From contig NZ_OY735139.1 in assembly GCF_963457605.1 (NCBI RefSeq), positions 186,001 through 250,000 on the forward strand: a stretch of 64,000 nucleotides of DNA, given 5' to 3'. Origin of the DNA: an uncultured Gellertiella sp. GTDB lineage: Bacteria > Pseudomonadota > Alphaproteobacteria > Rhizobiales > Rhizobiaceae. A model generated the notes under the pieces. It did not search any database. It worked only from the letters and a program-made list of their open reading frames with translations, and was not told the origin of the DNA. Below, one piece after another: positions 18,481 through 27,349 of this stretch. Position numbers and translations under genes: made by a program. Each line of letters opens with the position of its first letter. The first letter of the stretch is position 1.

Positions 18481-19757
18481 CGCTTCATGTCCTTCAGCAC
18501 ATGGGTGATGCCCTCGTCGAGCCCGTCATAGAAGCGGTCGAGTTCGTCCGCCGTCACGCAATAGGGTGTCATCAGGTAGAGCACATTGCCAAGCGGGCGC
18601 AGCAGCAGGTGTTTTTCGCGAAAGAAGGCCCGCAGTTTCGGCCCGCATTCGGCGAGATAGCCGCCCGCAGGCACGACCAGGTCCATGGCGGCGATGGTGC
18701 CGGTCTGCCGGATATTTTCCACCCGTTGGTCACCCTCAAAGCGCTTCAGCCGGTCCGTGTGGGCGCTTGCCAGCGCATCGATGCGCGCCTGAACAGGCTC
18801 ATCCCGCCAGATGTCGAGATTGGCGACCCCGGCGGCGCAGGCCATCGGATTGGCGGTGTAGGAGCTCGAATGGAAGAAGGTTTTCCGCCGGTCGGTGGAA
18901 TAATGCGAGGCGAAGATCTCTTCCGTCGCAAGCGTTGCCGCAAGCGGGATCGCGCCGCCGGTCAGGCCCTTGGAGGTGCACAGAATATCCGGCGACACGC
19001 CCGCCTGTTCGCAGGCAAACATCGTGCCGGTGCGCCCCCAGCCGGTCATCACCTCGTCGGCCAGAAACAGCACGCCGTGATGGCGGGCAATCGTGACGAT
19101 TTCGGTCAGGAATGCGGGCCGGTAGAACCGCATGCCGCCAGCACCCAGCACCAGCGGTTCGAGAAGCAGCGCCGCCATGTCGCCGTTGCGGCACAGCGCC
19201 TCGAAGGCATCGAGACAGGCCCGTTCCCGCTCCGCCCCCGGCCCCGGAAAGGGCAGACGCTCGACCTCGAACAGCAGCGGATCATAGGGCGCATTGAACA
19301 CGCCGCGCTCGCCCGCCGACATCGTGCCGATCGTATCGCCGTGATAGCCATCTTCCAGCACCGCGATGCGGCGGCGGCCAATGCCCTGATTGTGGAAATG
19401 GCCGAGCGCCATCTTGATGGCCACCTCGACGGCGGTCGAGCCGCTGTCGGAATAGAATACCCGAGTCAGGCCAGCGGGCGCCACCTCCACCAGACGGCGG
19501 GCGAGGTCTTCGGCGGGTTGATGGGTAAACTCGGCAAAAATCACCTGATCCAGCCTGTCCGCCGTGTCCTGGATCGCCTTGATGATGCGGGGGTGCCGGT
19601 GCTGATGGGTAATCACCCACCAGGACGAGATGCCATCGAGGATCGCGTTGCCGTCGGCGTCGAAAATCGTTGCCCCCTCGGTGCGCATGGCCTTGCGCAT
19701 TCCGGGCTCGAGCGCGTGCTGGGTAAAGGGATGCCACACGGGCGAAAGGGTCGTCAT
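18477..19757 (-). CDS. bioA: adenosylmethionine--8-amino-7-oxononanoate aminotransferase
   Basis: BioA transfers an amino group from S-adenosylmethionine to 8-amino-7-oxononanoate to give 7,8-diaminopelargonate, using PLP. The protein is 426 residues, normal for class III aminotransferases. It opens with the BioA-typical WHPFTQH, contains GISSWW near residue 45, the PLP-phosphate region YHGDTIG, the [11 protein letters not shown] motif, and the Schiff-base lysine in TSKGLTGG (about 266-273). It overlaps bioZ by 4 bp. A 116-bp gap to bioD is filled by a RIME-like repeat, the only large gap in this operon. Confidence 0.96.
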   Translation of the reverse strand: MTTLSPVWHPFTQHALEPGMRKAMRTEGATIFDADGNAILDGISSWWVITHQHRHPRIIKAIQDTADRLDQVIFAEFTHQPAEDLARRLVEVAPAGLTRVFYSDSGSTAVEVAIKMALGHFHNQGIGRRRIAVLEDGYHGDTIGTMSAGERGVFNAPYDPLLFEVERLPFPGPGAERERACLDAFEALCRNGDMAALLLEPLVLGAGGMRFYRPAFLTEIVTIARHHGVLFLADEVMTGWGRTGTMFACEQAGVSPDILCTSKGLTGGAIPLAATLATEEIFASHYSTDRRKTFFHSSSYTANPMACAAGVANLDIWRDEPVQARIDALASAHTDRLKRFEGDQRVENIRQTGTIAAMDLVVPAGGYLAECGPKLRAFFREKHLLLRPLGNVLYLMTPYCVTADELDRFYDGLDEGITHVLKDMKR

Positions 19758-19770
19758 CTGGACATCTCCT

Positions 19771-19878
19771 TCTAGAGTTTGTCAGATTCATACTGAACCG
19801 GACAGACTCTAGCGCTCTTTGTTTTTGTTTGTCATTATCGGGAATACCGGATTCCACTTTTCCCTGACAAACTCTAGA
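19771..19878. repeat. RIME-like intergenic repeat, full 108-bp copy
   Basis: A 108-bp element bounded by a perfect 15-bp inverted repeat (TCTAGAGTTTGTCAG and its complement). It contains an internal palindrome around TTCA-TAC-TGAA and a second module ending in GACAAACTCTAGA. Size and two-palindrome design match the RIME1 elements described in Rhizobium. It lies inside the bio operon between bioD and bioA. Its right end overlaps the end of bioD, whose TAG stop (19874-19876) is part of the repeat. Related copies are at 23644, 41695 and 59787. Confidence 0.85.
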
Positions 19879-20497
19879 AATCAGCCAGATCGAAGGCGGA
19901 GGCAAAGGCCGCGCGAAGGGTGGCGGCATCGAGGAGATCGAGCCGGGGCAAGCGGCCAAGCACCTTCACCTTGCCCATCGCCCCGATGATCCGCTGGCTT
20001 TCCGCCACGTCGTCGCCGATGAAGGCAACGCCGAGAACGGGAATGTCGCGGGCCCGGAGTGCCTCCAGCGACAGCAGGGTGTGGTTGATGGTGCCGAGCG
20101 CGGTGCGGGCGCAGAGCACGACAGGCACCTGCCAGCGGGCAAAGGCATCGGCATAGGTCTGGTACTCGTTGAGCGGCACCAGCAGCCCGCCTGCCCCTTC
20201 GATCACAAGAGGTGCGTCGAGCTCAGGCAGATCCAGCGCCTCCAGCGCTATCTCCACCCCCTCCTCGCGCGCGGCCAGATGCGGCGAGGCGGGCAGTTTC
20301 AGCCGGTAGCGCTCGGCAAGGATGCGGTCCGGGCGAAGGCCACCGATCCGGGCGACCAGTTCGCTATCGGTCTCTTCCTCGATCCCCGCCTGCACCGGCT
20401 TGAAGTAGACGGCATCAAGCGCCCCTGCCAGTGCTGCGGAAAACACCGTCTTGCCGATACCCGTATCGGTGCCGGTGACAACCAGACGCTTGCCCAT
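19874..20497 (-). CDS. bioD: dethiobiotin synthase
   Basis: BioD closes the ureido ring of dethiobiotin from 7,8-diaminopelargonate, CO2 and ATP. The 207-residue protein has the P-loop GTDTGIGKT (about residues 8-16), the conserved KPVQAG carbamylation-site region and the [11 protein letters not shown] motif. It starts 1 nt after the bioF stop. The stop codon TAG and flanking bases belong to a RIME-like repeat, so the last residues (about DLADF) may differ from those of relatives. Confidence 0.95.
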   Translation of the reverse strand: MGKRLVVTGTDTGIGKTVFSAALAGALDAVYFKPVQAGIEEETDSELVARIGGLRPDRILAERYRLKLPASPHLAAREEGVEIALEALDLPELDAPLVIEGAGGLLVPLNEYQTYADAFARWQVPVVLCARTALGTINHTLLSLEALRARDIPVLGVAFIGDDVAESQRIIGAMGKVKVLGRLPRLDLLDAATLRAAFASAFDLADF

Positions 20498-20498
20498 G

Positions 20499-21635
20499 TC
20501 AGTTCTTCCTCAAGAGATCGGCGAGCAGGCCCGCCATGGCAGAAATATCGTCCCTGGTGACATTCAGCGTCACCGACAGGCGCAGCCGCGCCGTGCCTTC
20601 CGGAACGGTTGGCGGACGGATGGCGCGAATGTCGAAACCGGCCTGCCGCAGGGCCCCGGCAATTGCCACCGAACGGGCGTTGTCGCCGATCGGCACCGGA
20701 ATGATCTGCGACGGACCGGGATCAAGCCCCAGCCGCTGCTTCAGGCTGTCGCCCGCAAACCGGACAAGGTCCGACAGCTCTGCCCGGCGCTGCGGCTCGT
20801 CGTCGACGATCCGTAAGCTTTCACGCACCGTTGCCGCCATCAGCGGGGACGGCGCGGTGGAATAGATGAAGGGCCGGGCGCGGTTGACGAGATAGTCGCA
20901 GAGCACCCGGTCTCCCGCCAGAAGTGCCCCGGAACAGCCGAGCCCCTTGCCGCAGGTATGCAGCGTCACGATGTTTTCGCGGCCCTCGAAGGCAGCCGCA
21001 AGCCCGCGCCCGCTTTCGCCGTGCACGCCGGTGGAATGGGCCTCGTCGATGACGAGAAAGGCATCGTGCTGGTCGGCAATGGCAACAAGATCCGCAAGCG
21101 GCGCGAAATCGCCATCCATGGAATAGAGGCTTTCGACGGCAATCCAGGCATGGCCCTTGCCGCCCTGTCTCCGCCAGGTGACAAGGGCCTGTTCCAGCGC
21201 CTGCATGTCATTATGGGCAAAGCTCTCGGCGCTGGCCTTACACATGTCCATGCCGTCGAGCGCGCTCGCATGGATCAGCGCATCGAAGAAGATCCGGTCA
21301 TCGCGCAGCGGCAGGGTGGAAAACAGCGCCAGATTGGCGGTAAAGCCATTGCCGAAATAGAGCACGCGGGAGGCACCGAAAAACGCTGCCGCTTCCGCCT
21401 CCAGTGCCTCGTGTTCGGGATGATTGCCGCGCAACAGCCGCGAGCCGCCGGAACCAACCGGCACGCCGCGCTGAAGGGCGGATTCCACGGCCCGCTTCAG
21501 GCGCGGCGATCCGGCCAGGCCGAGAAAGTCATTGGAGGTGAAATCCTTGCCCGCTTCGGGCAGCAGCGCACGCCGCCGACCCTTTCGTTCAAGGCCGGCA
21601 AGCGTGCGCTGATAGCGGGCAAGCCCGTCGCTCAT
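20499..21635 (-). CDS. bioF: 8-amino-7-oxononanoate synthase
   Basis: BioF is a PLP enzyme that joins pimeloyl-ACP (or -CoA) to L-alanine with loss of CO2. The 378-residue protein shows the alpha-oxoamine synthase features: SNDFLG-like substrate loop ([10 protein letters not shown], about 28-37), [29 protein letters not shown], and the Schiff-base lysine in [11 protein letters not shown]. The start overlaps the bioB stop by 4 bp (ATGA), showing tight coupling in the bioBFDAZ operon. Confidence 0.96.
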   Translation of the reverse strand: MSDGLARYQRTLAGLERKGRRRALLPEAGKDFTSNDFLGLAGSPRLKRAVESALQRGVPVGSGGSRLLRGNHPEHEALEAEAAAFFGASRVLYFGNGFTANLALFSTLPLRDDRIFFDALIHASALDGMDMCKASAESFAHNDMQALEQALVTWRRQGGKGHAWIAVESLYSMDGDFAPLADLVAIADQHDAFLVIDEAHSTGVHGESGRGLAAAFEGRENIVTLHTCGKGLGCSGALLAGDRVLCDYLVNRARPFIYSTAPSPLMAATVRESLRIVDDEPQRRAELSDLVRFAGDSLKQRLGLDPGPSQIIPVPIGDNARSVAIAGALRQAGFDIRAIRPPTVPEGTARLRLSVTLNVTRDDISAMAGLLADLLRKN

Positions 21636-22678
21636 GCGGCATCAGAGCCCATGCTCTCGTCGTTCAGCGGCTCGGGCTTCAGGCCAAGGCGGCGGAACAG
21701 CAGGTCGTCATGGCTCTCGCCGGGATTGTCGGCGGTCAGCAGCACATCGCCGGTGAAGATCGAATTGGCCCCGGCGAGGAAGCAGAGCGCCTGCAATTCG
21801 TCGGTCATTTCGGTGCGGCCGGCCGACAGCCGGACATGGCTCGCCGGCATCAGGATGCGGGCGAGCGCGATGACCCGGACGAATTCGATGGGATCGACCG
21901 GCGCGGCATTTTCAAGCTTTGTACCGGGGATCGGGATCAGCATGTTGACCGGCACGCTTTCGGGCGGCTCGGGCAGGTTGGCGAGCGTCACCAGCATGTC
22001 TATCCGGTCTTCGGTGGTCTCGCCCATGCCGAGAATGCCGCCGCTGCACACCTTCATCCCGGCGTTGCGGACATTGTCCAGCGTCTCCAGCCGGTCGGCA
22101 AAGGTGCGGCTGGTGATCACTTCGCTGTAATAGCGCTCGGACGTATCGACATTGTGGTTGTAATAGTCGAGCCCCGCATCCTTCAGCCGCAGCGCCTGTT
22201 CGGGCGACAGCATGCCGAGCGTCATGCAGGTTTCCATCCCCATGTTCTTCACGCCCTCGACCATGGCAATCACCATGTCCATGTCGCGCTCCTTGGGGCT
22301 GCGCCAGGCGGCCCCCATGCAATAGCGCGTCGCACCCGATTCCCTGGCCTTCTGCGCCTCGTCCAGCACGCGCTGGACTTCCATCAGCTTGGAGGCCTTG
22401 AGGCCGGTCGGGGCATGGGCGGACTGGCTGCAATAGCCGCAATCTTCCGGACAGCCACCGGTCTTGATCGACAGAAGACGGCTCATCTGGATGGCGTTGG
22501 CATCGAAACGCTGGCGGTGGACCGTCTGGGCCTGAAACAGGAGATCATTGAAGGGCTGGTGATAGATCGCGCGCGCCTGCGCACCGGAAACGCCCCCGGT
22601 CGATGAAGCCGACGGCGCAGCCGTCAGCGAAGCCGACGGCGTGGCATTGGAAATATCGGCGGAAATCTTGTCCAGCAT
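21632..22678 (-). CDS. bioB: biotin synthase
   Basis: BioB is the radical-SAM enzyme that inserts sulfur into dethiobiotin. The 348-residue protein carries the CxxxCxxC cluster motif (Cys76, Cys80, Cys83 in [13 protein letters not shown]), YNHNVDTS for substrate binding and the conserved arginine in RLSAGR that ligates the auxiliary [2Fe-2S] cluster. An N-terminal Ser/Ala-rich tail of about 35 residues precedes the core, as in other rhizobial versions. It is the first gene of bioBFDAZ; a BioR box lies 80 bp upstream of the start codon. Confidence 0.97.
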   Translation of the reverse strand: MLDKISADISNATPSASLTAAPSASSTGGVSGAQARAIYHQPFNDLLFQAQTVHRQRFDANAIQMSRLLSIKTGGCPEDCGYCSQSAHAPTGLKASKLMEVQRVLDEAQKARESGATRYCMGAAWRSPKERDMDMVIAMVEGVKNMGMETCMTLGMLSPEQALRLKDAGLDYYNHNVDTSERYYSEVITSRTFADRLETLDNVRNAGMKVCSGGILGMGETTEDRIDMLVTLANLPEPPESVPVNMLIPIPGTKLENAAPVDPIEFVRVIALARILMPASHVRLSAGRTEMTDELQALCFLAGANSIFTGDVLLTADNPGESHDDLLFRRLGLKPEPLNDESMGSDAA

Positions 22679-22757
22679 CGCGGTCGCAGTCCTTCTCGTT
22701 CGGTCCGTGGAACCCGTTTCCCAAACCCATGCCCGCTTTCGGTGGCGGTTTCAAGAA

Positions 22758-22767
22758 TTATCTATAA
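22758..22767 (-). promoter_or_regulatory. BioR box controlling bioBFDAZ
   Basis: TTATCTATAA matches the published alphaproteobacterial BioR operator TTATMTATAA exactly. It lies 80 bp upstream of the bioB start in an AT-rich patch, and on the minus strand the complementary TATAGA could be the -10 element, so a bound repressor would block RNA polymerase. This predicts biotin-responsive repression of the operon by BioR. Confidence 0.85.
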
Positions 22768-22945
22768 TTTTTCCCCGCCCTGAGACGAAGGACCAAGATG
22801 CGCGCAACAACGCGCTCAACAGCACTCAAACTATAGAGATCCGATGTCGCCAACGCGCCGGAATTCGGCATTCTTCAGCCGGTTTGGCCGGATTTGCGGC
22901 GTTTCTGACCGGCCAGATCCGCAAAAAGCCGGGGCAAATCCGGGC

Positions 22946-22957
22946 GTGATATATCAC
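22946..22957. promoter_or_regulatory. palindromic operator candidate 1 for the GntR gene
   Basis: GTGATATATCAC is a perfect 12-bp palindrome 62 bp before the GntR start codon. It shares the TGATATATCA core with the site at 22991. Adjacent palindromes of this size are typical autoregulatory operators of FCD-type GntR proteins. The core differs from the BioR box. Confidence 0.6.
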
Positions 22958-22990
22958 AGCCCTTGTGTCGAGAAATCGCGTCTGCCAAGG

Positions 22991-23004
22991 TCTGATATAT
23001 CAGA
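22991..23004. promoter_or_regulatory. palindromic operator candidate 2 for the GntR gene
   Basis: TCTGATATATCAGA is a perfect 14-bp palindrome ending 14 bp before the GntR start codon and abutting its ribosome-binding site (GGGGA). Centre-to-centre distance to the first palindrome is 46 bp, a little over four helical turns, compatible with cooperative binding or looping by a dimeric regulator. Confidence 0.6.
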
Positions 23005-23018
23005 ATGGGGACCACAAC

Positions 23019-23642
23019 ATGTCGACAGCCCGGGAGTCCCAGAGCCACCTCGCCTATCTCGCGCTGGAAAGCCTGATCGTCACCCTGAAGCTGAAGCCGG
23101 GATCGCTGGTGACGGAAAAGCAGCTGCTGGATCTGGCGGGCCAGGGCCGCACGCCTGTGCGCGAGGCAATCCAGAAGCTTGCCTGGCAGGGGCTGATCGC
23201 CGTACGCCCGCGGGTCGGCCTGCAGGTTGCCGAAATCCTGCCGGAGGATCACGACAACATCATGCAGGTTCGCCGGGAACTCGAGCCGATTGCCGCAAGC
23301 CTCGTCGCGCGCCATGCAACAGCCGACCAGCGCGCCCGGCTGCTCGCCTGCGCTCAGGATATGACGGCCTGCGCGATTTCAGGCGACATGGCCCGGTTTC
23401 TCGCCACCGACAAGATGTTCGATGAAATCATGGAAGACGCCTGCCCCAACCGGTTCATCACCGCAGCGCTCGCCCCGTTGCAAACCCATGCCCGGCGGCT
23501 GTGGTTTTCGGTCGCCACCCACGAGGGCATGGACCGCGCCATCTCTCTTCACGTCGCCGTCATCCGCGCCATCCAGCAGTCGGACCCTTCAGCAGCCTCC
23601 CGCGCCATGCAGGCGCTGGTTGACCACGTGAGCAAGCGGTAG
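23019..23642 (+). CDS. GntR/FadR-subfamily transcriptional regulator (FCD type)
   Basis: A 207-residue regulator: winged helix-turn-helix at about 12-75 (recognition region RTPVREAIQKLAWQGLI) followed by an all-helical FCD ligand-binding domain with the usual Asp/His pattern (LATDKMFDEIM and SLHVAVIRAI, likely metal ligands). ATG 23019 is supported by GGGGA 9 nt upstream. It is divergent from bioB over 340 bp. BioR is also a GntR protein often encoded beside bio genes, so this could be BioR; but the palindromes directly upstream (TGATATATCA) are not BioR boxes, so control of another pathway is equally possible. Confidence 0.85.
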   Translation: MSTARESQSHLAYLALESLIVTLKLKPGSLVTEKQLLDLAGQGRTPVREAIQKLAWQGLIAVRPRVGLQVAEILPEDHDNIMQVRRELEPIAASLVARHATADQRARLLACAQDMTACAISGDMARFLATDKMFDEIMEDACPNRFITAALAPLQTHARRLWFSVATHEGMDRAISLHVAVIRAIQQSDPSAASRAMQALVDHVSKR

Positions 23643-23643
23643 G

Positions 23644-23694
23644 GTTTGCCATTTTCGGGAAAACCGGATTCAATTTTACCCTGACAGATTTCAG
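23644..23694. repeat. RIME-like repeat, right-half fragment
   Basis: 51 bp that align without gaps to the right half of the 19771 element (by eye 41 of 51 identical), including CGGGAAAACCGGATTC and CCCTGACA. The left palindrome module is missing. It lies between the convergent ends of the GntR regulator and the COQ10-like gene and begins 1 bp after the regulator's stop codon. Confidence 0.7.
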
Positions 23695-23700
23695 CAGACT

Positions 23701-24150
23701 TCAGCCCCCATAGATCTTCCGGGCTCTGGTTTCGAAGGCTTCGGAAAACATCCGGAAGGCGCGGTCGAACATCGAGCCCATCAAGGCGCCGAGGATGCGG
23801 CTCTTGAATTCGTAGTCGATGAAGAAGCTGACCGTCGAGGCGGTTTCGCCCTCGGCCAGGAAGCGCCACTTGTTGTTGAGGTATCTGAACGGGCCGTCGA
23901 TATATTGAACGTCGATGACCAGCTCTTCCGGGTTGAGCAGCACCTGGGTGGCGAAGGTCTCGCGGATCGCCTTATAGCCGACGGTCATGTCGGCAACCAG
24001 CAACTGCTTGCCGTCGCGCTCCCGGCGCGAGCGGACAGCAAGCCCTTCGCAGAGCGGCAGGAATTCCGGATAGCGCTCGACATCGGCAACCAGATCGAAC
24101 ATCTGGCGGGCCGAATGGGGGACTTTTCTCTGGCTTTCAAATTGCGGCAT
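23701..24150 (-). CDS. COQ10/RatA-like START-domain protein
   Basis: A 149-residue single-domain polyketide cyclase/START protein of the COQ10 type, which binds ubiquinone or its intermediates and helps deliver it to the respiratory chain. Typical features are the opening MPQFESQRKVPHSARQMFDLV, VADVERYPEFLPLCE (about 25-40) and a C-terminal amphipathic helix. ATG 24150 gives the family length; upstream in-frame codons overlap lipA. It follows lipA by 7 bp and is the last gene of the PDH/lipoate block, as in other rhizobia. The database name RatA for this family refers to E. coli and need not mean a toxin. Confidence 0.88.
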   Translation of the reverse strand: MPQFESQRKVPHSARQMFDLVADVERYPEFLPLCEGLAVRSRRERDGKQLLVADMTVGYKAIRETFATQVLLNPEELVIDVQYIDGPFRYLNNKWRFLAEGETASTVSFFIDYEFKSRILGALMGSMFDRAFRMFSEAFETRARKIYGG

Positions 24151-24157
24151 GGCGGTA

Positions 24158-25132
24158 TCAGGCAGTTCCCGACAGCTTCTTTTCCCGCGCCGCCCGCAGC
24201 CTTGCGAAATCATCGCCGGCGTGATGCGAGGAGCGGGTAAGCGGGCTTGAGGCGACCATCAGGAAGCCCTTGGTATAGGCGACCGTCTCGTAGGACTTGA
24301 ATTCATCCGGCGTGACGAAGGAAATCACCGCATGATGCTTGCGGGTCGGCTGCAGATACTGGCCAATGGTGAGGAAATCCACGTCGGCGGTGCGCAGGTC
24401 ATCCATCAGCTGCAGCACTTCGTTGCGCTCCTCGCCGAGCCCGACCATGATGCCCGATTTGGTGAACATCGTCGGGTCGAGCTCCTTCACCCGCTGCAAC
24501 AGCCGGATGGAGTGGAAATAGCGCGCACCGGGGCGAACCGTCAGGTAATTCGACGGCACCGTCTCGAGATTGTGGTTGAAGACATCGGGCTTTGCCGCCA
24601 CCACCCGCTCCAGCGCGCCGGGCTTGCGCAGGAAATCCGGGGTGAGGATTTCAATCGTGGTGAGCGGGGAGACGGCGCGGATCGCCCGGATCACCTGTTC
24701 GAAATGCTCCGCCCCGCCATCTTCAAGATCATCGCGGTCCACCGAGGTGATGACGACATGGCTTAGGCCCATTTCACGGACGGCCCGGGCGACATTTTCC
24801 GGCTCCTGCCTATCCAGCGCATTCGGCTTGCCGGTCGAGACATTGCAGAAGGCGCAAGCGCGGGTGCAGATCTCGCCCATGATCATGAAGGTCGCGTGCT
24901 TCTTGTCCCAGCACTCACCGATATTCGGGCAGCCCGCCTCCTCGCAGACCGTCACCAGCTTGTGCTCCCGGACGATGGCGCGGGTCTCCGCATAGCCCTT
25001 CGAGGTCGGCGCCCTGACCCGGATCCAGTCCGGCTTGCGCAGCACTTCGGTATCCGGGCGATGCGCCTTTTCCGGATGGCGAACGCGCCGCTCCCCGGAA
25101 TCCGGTCCGACCGTGTCGAGAATAGTCACCAT
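24158..25132 (-). CDS. lipA: lipoyl synthase
   Basis: LipA is a radical-SAM enzyme that inserts two sulfur atoms into octanoyl groups on lipoyl domains. The 324-residue protein has both cluster motifs: the auxiliary cluster cysteines 63, 68 and 74 ([13 protein letters not shown]) and the SAM cluster cysteines 89, 93 and 96 (CTRACAFC). The conserved C-terminal serine region ([10 protein letters not shown]) is present. Its products are needed by PdhC and by the lipoyl domain of PdhB encoded upstream in the same block. Confidence 0.97.
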   Translation of the reverse strand: MVTILDTVGPDSGERRVRHPEKAHRPDTEVLRKPDWIRVRAPTSKGYAETRAIVREHKLVTVCEEAGCPNIGECWDKKHATFMIMGEICTRACAFCNVSTGKPNALDRQEPENVARAVREMGLSHVVITSVDRDDLEDGGAEHFEQVIRAIRAVSPLTTIEILTPDFLRKPGALERVVAAKPDVFNHNLETVPSNYLTVRPGARYFHSIRLLQRVKELDPTMFTKSGIMVGLGEERNEVLQLMDDLRTADVDFLTIGQYLQPTRKHHAVISFVTPDEFKSYETVAYTKGFLMVASSPLTRSSHHAGDDFARLRAAREKKLSGTA

Positions 25133-25170
25133 GATGCTTGACCTTTTCTATCCGCTCATGCTGGCGTCGT

Positions 25171-25416
25171 TCAACGCCTGATCAGTTTGACGGCAAACAG
25201 CAGAATGCAGGCACCGACAAAACTGGTAATGAGGTATCCGAGCCAGTCACCGACGATGACAACTTCAAACCGGCGCAGAATGGCATTGGCCACCACAGCC
25301 CCGACCATGCCGATTATGATGTTCATGATCAGGCCGAAACGCATGTCCATGAATTTGCCAGCCAGCCAGCCGGAGAGACCGCCGATCACCAGAGCCGTAA
25401 ACCAGCCAATTGCCAT
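25171..25416 (-). CDS. GlsB/YeaQ/YmgE-family small membrane protein
   Basis: An 81-residue protein with three hydrophobic segments and the glycine-rich pattern of the transglycosylase-associated (GlsB/YeaQ) family: GLSGWLAGKFM, then IIIGMVGAVVANAIL. The family is linked with general stress responses, without a known activity. ATG 25416 starts at the first membrane segment; GGA-rich sequence precedes it. It lies between lpdA and lipA on the same strand. Confidence 0.85.
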   Translation of the reverse strand: MAIGWFTALVIGGLSGWLAGKFMDMRFGLIMNIIIGMVGAVVANAILRRFEVVIVGDWLGYLITSFVGACILLFAVKLIRR

Positions 25417-25487
25417 GTTCCATCCGTCCTTTCCAGTCTGAAGCAGCGCGGGAGATAGACATCGCTCAACCTCCCCGCAATGCATCC

Positions 25488-26933
25488 TCAGGCGTTCAGC
25501 GCCCTTCCATAGGCATCCAGTACGCTTTCCTTCATCATTTCCGAGAGGGTCGGATGGGGGAAGATGGTGTGCATCAGGTCTTCTTCGGTGGTTTCGAGAT
25601 TCATCGCGACCACGAAGCCCTGGATGAGTTCGGTGACCTCGGTGCCCACCATGTGTGCGCCCAGAAGTTCACCGGTCTTCTTGTCGAAGATGGTCTTGAT
25701 CAGGCCATTGTCCTCGCCGAGCGCGATGGCCTTGCCATTGGCGGCAAAGGAGAATCGGCCGACGCGGATCTCGCGGCCCATCTCCTTCGCCTTTGCCTCC
25801 GTCAGGCCAACCGAGGCGACCTGCGGATTGCAATAGGTGCAGCCGGGGATCTTTTGCCTGTCCATGGCGTGAACATTCGGCAGGCCGGCGATCTTCTCGA
25901 TGCAGACGACGCCTTCATGCTCGGCCTTGTGGGCAAGCATCGGCGGGCCCGCGACATCGCCGATGGCGTAGATGCCCGGCACATTGGTGCGGCCATAGCC
26001 GTCGATCACCACGCAGCCGCGATCCGTCTTGATGCCGAGCGCTTCCAGCCCGAGATTTTCGATATTGCCCTGCACGCCCACGGCGGAAATCAACCGGTCG
26101 GCGGTGAGCTGCTGCACCTTGCCATCGGCGGTTTCCACATGGGCGGTGACGCTGTTTGCCCCCTTCTCCACCCTGGCGACCCTGGCGGAGGTCAGGATCT
26201 TCAGGTCGCGCTTTTCCAGCGCCTTGCGGGCAATACCGGAAATTTCGGCATCTTCCACCGGCATGATCCGGTCCATCACCTCGATCACCGTGACCTCGAC
26301 GCCCATCGAGCGGTAGAAGCTGGCAAATTCGATGCCGATGGCGCCGGAGCCCATCACCAGCAGCGATTTCGGCATTTCCTGCGGCACCATGGCCTCGAAA
26401 TAGGTCCAGATCAGCTTGCCGTCGGGCTCGATGCCAGGCAGCGCGCGCGGGCGGGCCCCGGTGGCCAGAATGATGTGCTTGCCAGTATAGGTCCCCTCGC
26501 CGAGAACGCCCTTCGGCACCGGGTTCTGCGGCAGCATCGGGGCCTTTGAAGTCTTGGAAACCACGACTTCGCCGGGCTTCGACAGCTTTGCCTCGCCCCA
26601 GATCACGTCGATCTTGTTCTTCTTCATCAGGAAGCCGACGCCGCCGTTCAGCCGCTGTGAGACGCCGCGCGAGCGGGCGACGACAGCCGTGACGTCAGGC
26701 CGGATCGTGCCCTCAAGCACCAGGCCATAGCTTTTTGCATGGTTGCTGTTGTCGAGCACATCGGCCGAGCGCAGCAGCGCCTTGGTCGGAATACAGCCCC
26801 AGTTGAGGCAGATGCCGCCGAGATGCTCGCGCTCGACGATGGCCGTCTTCAGGCCGAGCTGGGCGGCGCGGATTGCGGTTACATAGCCGCCGGGGCCGGA
26901 ACCGATAATGATGACGTCATAGGAATTCGCCAC
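25488..26933 (-). CDS. lpdA: dihydrolipoyl dehydrogenase (E3)
   Basis: E3 reoxidises dihydrolipoamide on E2 with NAD+ through FAD and a redox disulfide. The 481-residue protein starts with the FAD fold (IIIGSGPGGY, 8-17) and has the disulfide pair Cys42/Cys47 in GGICLNWGCIPTK. The NAD fold motif is GSGAIGIEFA, and the C-terminal FPHPTLSEM supplies the active-site histidine. The start is GTG, preceded by AAGGAG at 10 nt. Clustering with pdhABC and lipA indicates service to the pyruvate dehydrogenase complex. Confidence 0.96.
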   Translation of the reverse strand: MANSYDVIIIGSGPGGYVTAIRAAQLGLKTAIVEREHLGGICLNWGCIPTKALLRSADVLDNSNHAKSYGLVLEGTIRPDVTAVVARSRGVSQRLNGGVGFLMKKNKIDVIWGEAKLSKPGEVVVSKTSKAPMLPQNPVPKGVLGEGTYTGKHIILATGARPRALPGIEPDGKLIWTYFEAMVPQEMPKSLLVMGSGAIGIEFASFYRSMGVEVTVIEVMDRIMPVEDAEISGIARKALEKRDLKILTSARVARVEKGANSVTAHVETADGKVQQLTADRLISAVGVQGNIENLGLEALGIKTDRGCVVIDGYGRTNVPGIYAIGDVAGPPMLAHKAEHEGVVCIEKIAGLPNVHAMDRQKIPGCTYCNPQVASVGLTEAKAKEMGREIRVGRFSFAANGKAIALGEDNGLIKTIFDKKTGELLGAHMVGTEVTELIQGFVVAMNLETTEEDLMHTIFPHPTLSEMMKESVLDAYGRALNA

Positions 26934-27015
26934 GGGCCTTCATCTCCTTCTTGGCACGTGCCGGGCAACGTCCCTTGCCGCCCGGCCCTGTGCGGGATCA
27001 GACCCTCATGCGCCC

Positions 27016-27255
27016 TCAGGCCCCGGTCAGCATCCCGTAAATCTTGTCCTTCAGAACCAGCCGTGACTTGCGCATGGTCTCCATATGCAGGTCGTCCGTC
27101 GGCTCCACATTTGTCTCCGCGCGGTGAATGGCGCGGTTCACGTCATGGTATTCGTCGCTGAGCCGGGCAAAATGCGCGTCGCTCACCTTCAGTTCATGCA
27201 GCCGGGCAACATGCTCCGGAAACTCTTCAGCCAGTTCGTGCGGGGTGTTGGACAT
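27016..27255 (-). CDS. DUF465 (YdcH-like) small protein
   Basis: A 79-residue charged, helical protein matching DUF465: an N-terminal helix with EEFPEHVARLHEL, then SDAHFARLSDEYHDVNRAIHRAE, and the C-terminal KDKIYGML. No enzymatic activity is known. It has a strong ribosome-binding site (AAGGAG, 7-nt spacing). An exact FNR/FixK-type box lies 58 bp upstream of its start, so it may be induced by low oxygen. It sits 82 bp before lpdA on the same strand. Confidence 0.88.
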   Translation of the reverse strand: MSNTPHELAEEFPEHVARLHELKVSDAHFARLSDEYHDVNRAIHRAETNVEPTDDLHMETMRKSRLVLKDKIYGMLTGA

Positions 27256-27313
27256 TGCCTATCTCCTTGTTCGGGTTGATAGGTTCAGCCTAGGCCCCTG
27301 CACCGCCAAAGCC

Positions 27314-27327
27314 TTGATCCTGATCAA
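27314..27327. promoter_or_regulatory. FNR/FixK/FnrN-type box (anaerobox)
   Basis: TTGAT-CCTG-ATCAA is a perfect match to the FNR-family consensus TTGAT-N4-ATCAA, extended by C/G to 6-bp arms. It lies between the SGNH hydrolase gene and DUF465, centred about 65 bp upstream of the DUF465 start. With a class II arrangement (centre near -41.5) transcription would start about 24 bp before the start codon. Confidence 0.65.
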
Positions 27328-27349
27328 GCCAGGATCGACAGCCCCGGCT

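Noticed and set aside
22831-22840. CTATAGAGAT as a second BioR box
   Set aside because: Only 7 of 10 positions fit the complement of the consensus; too weak to call.
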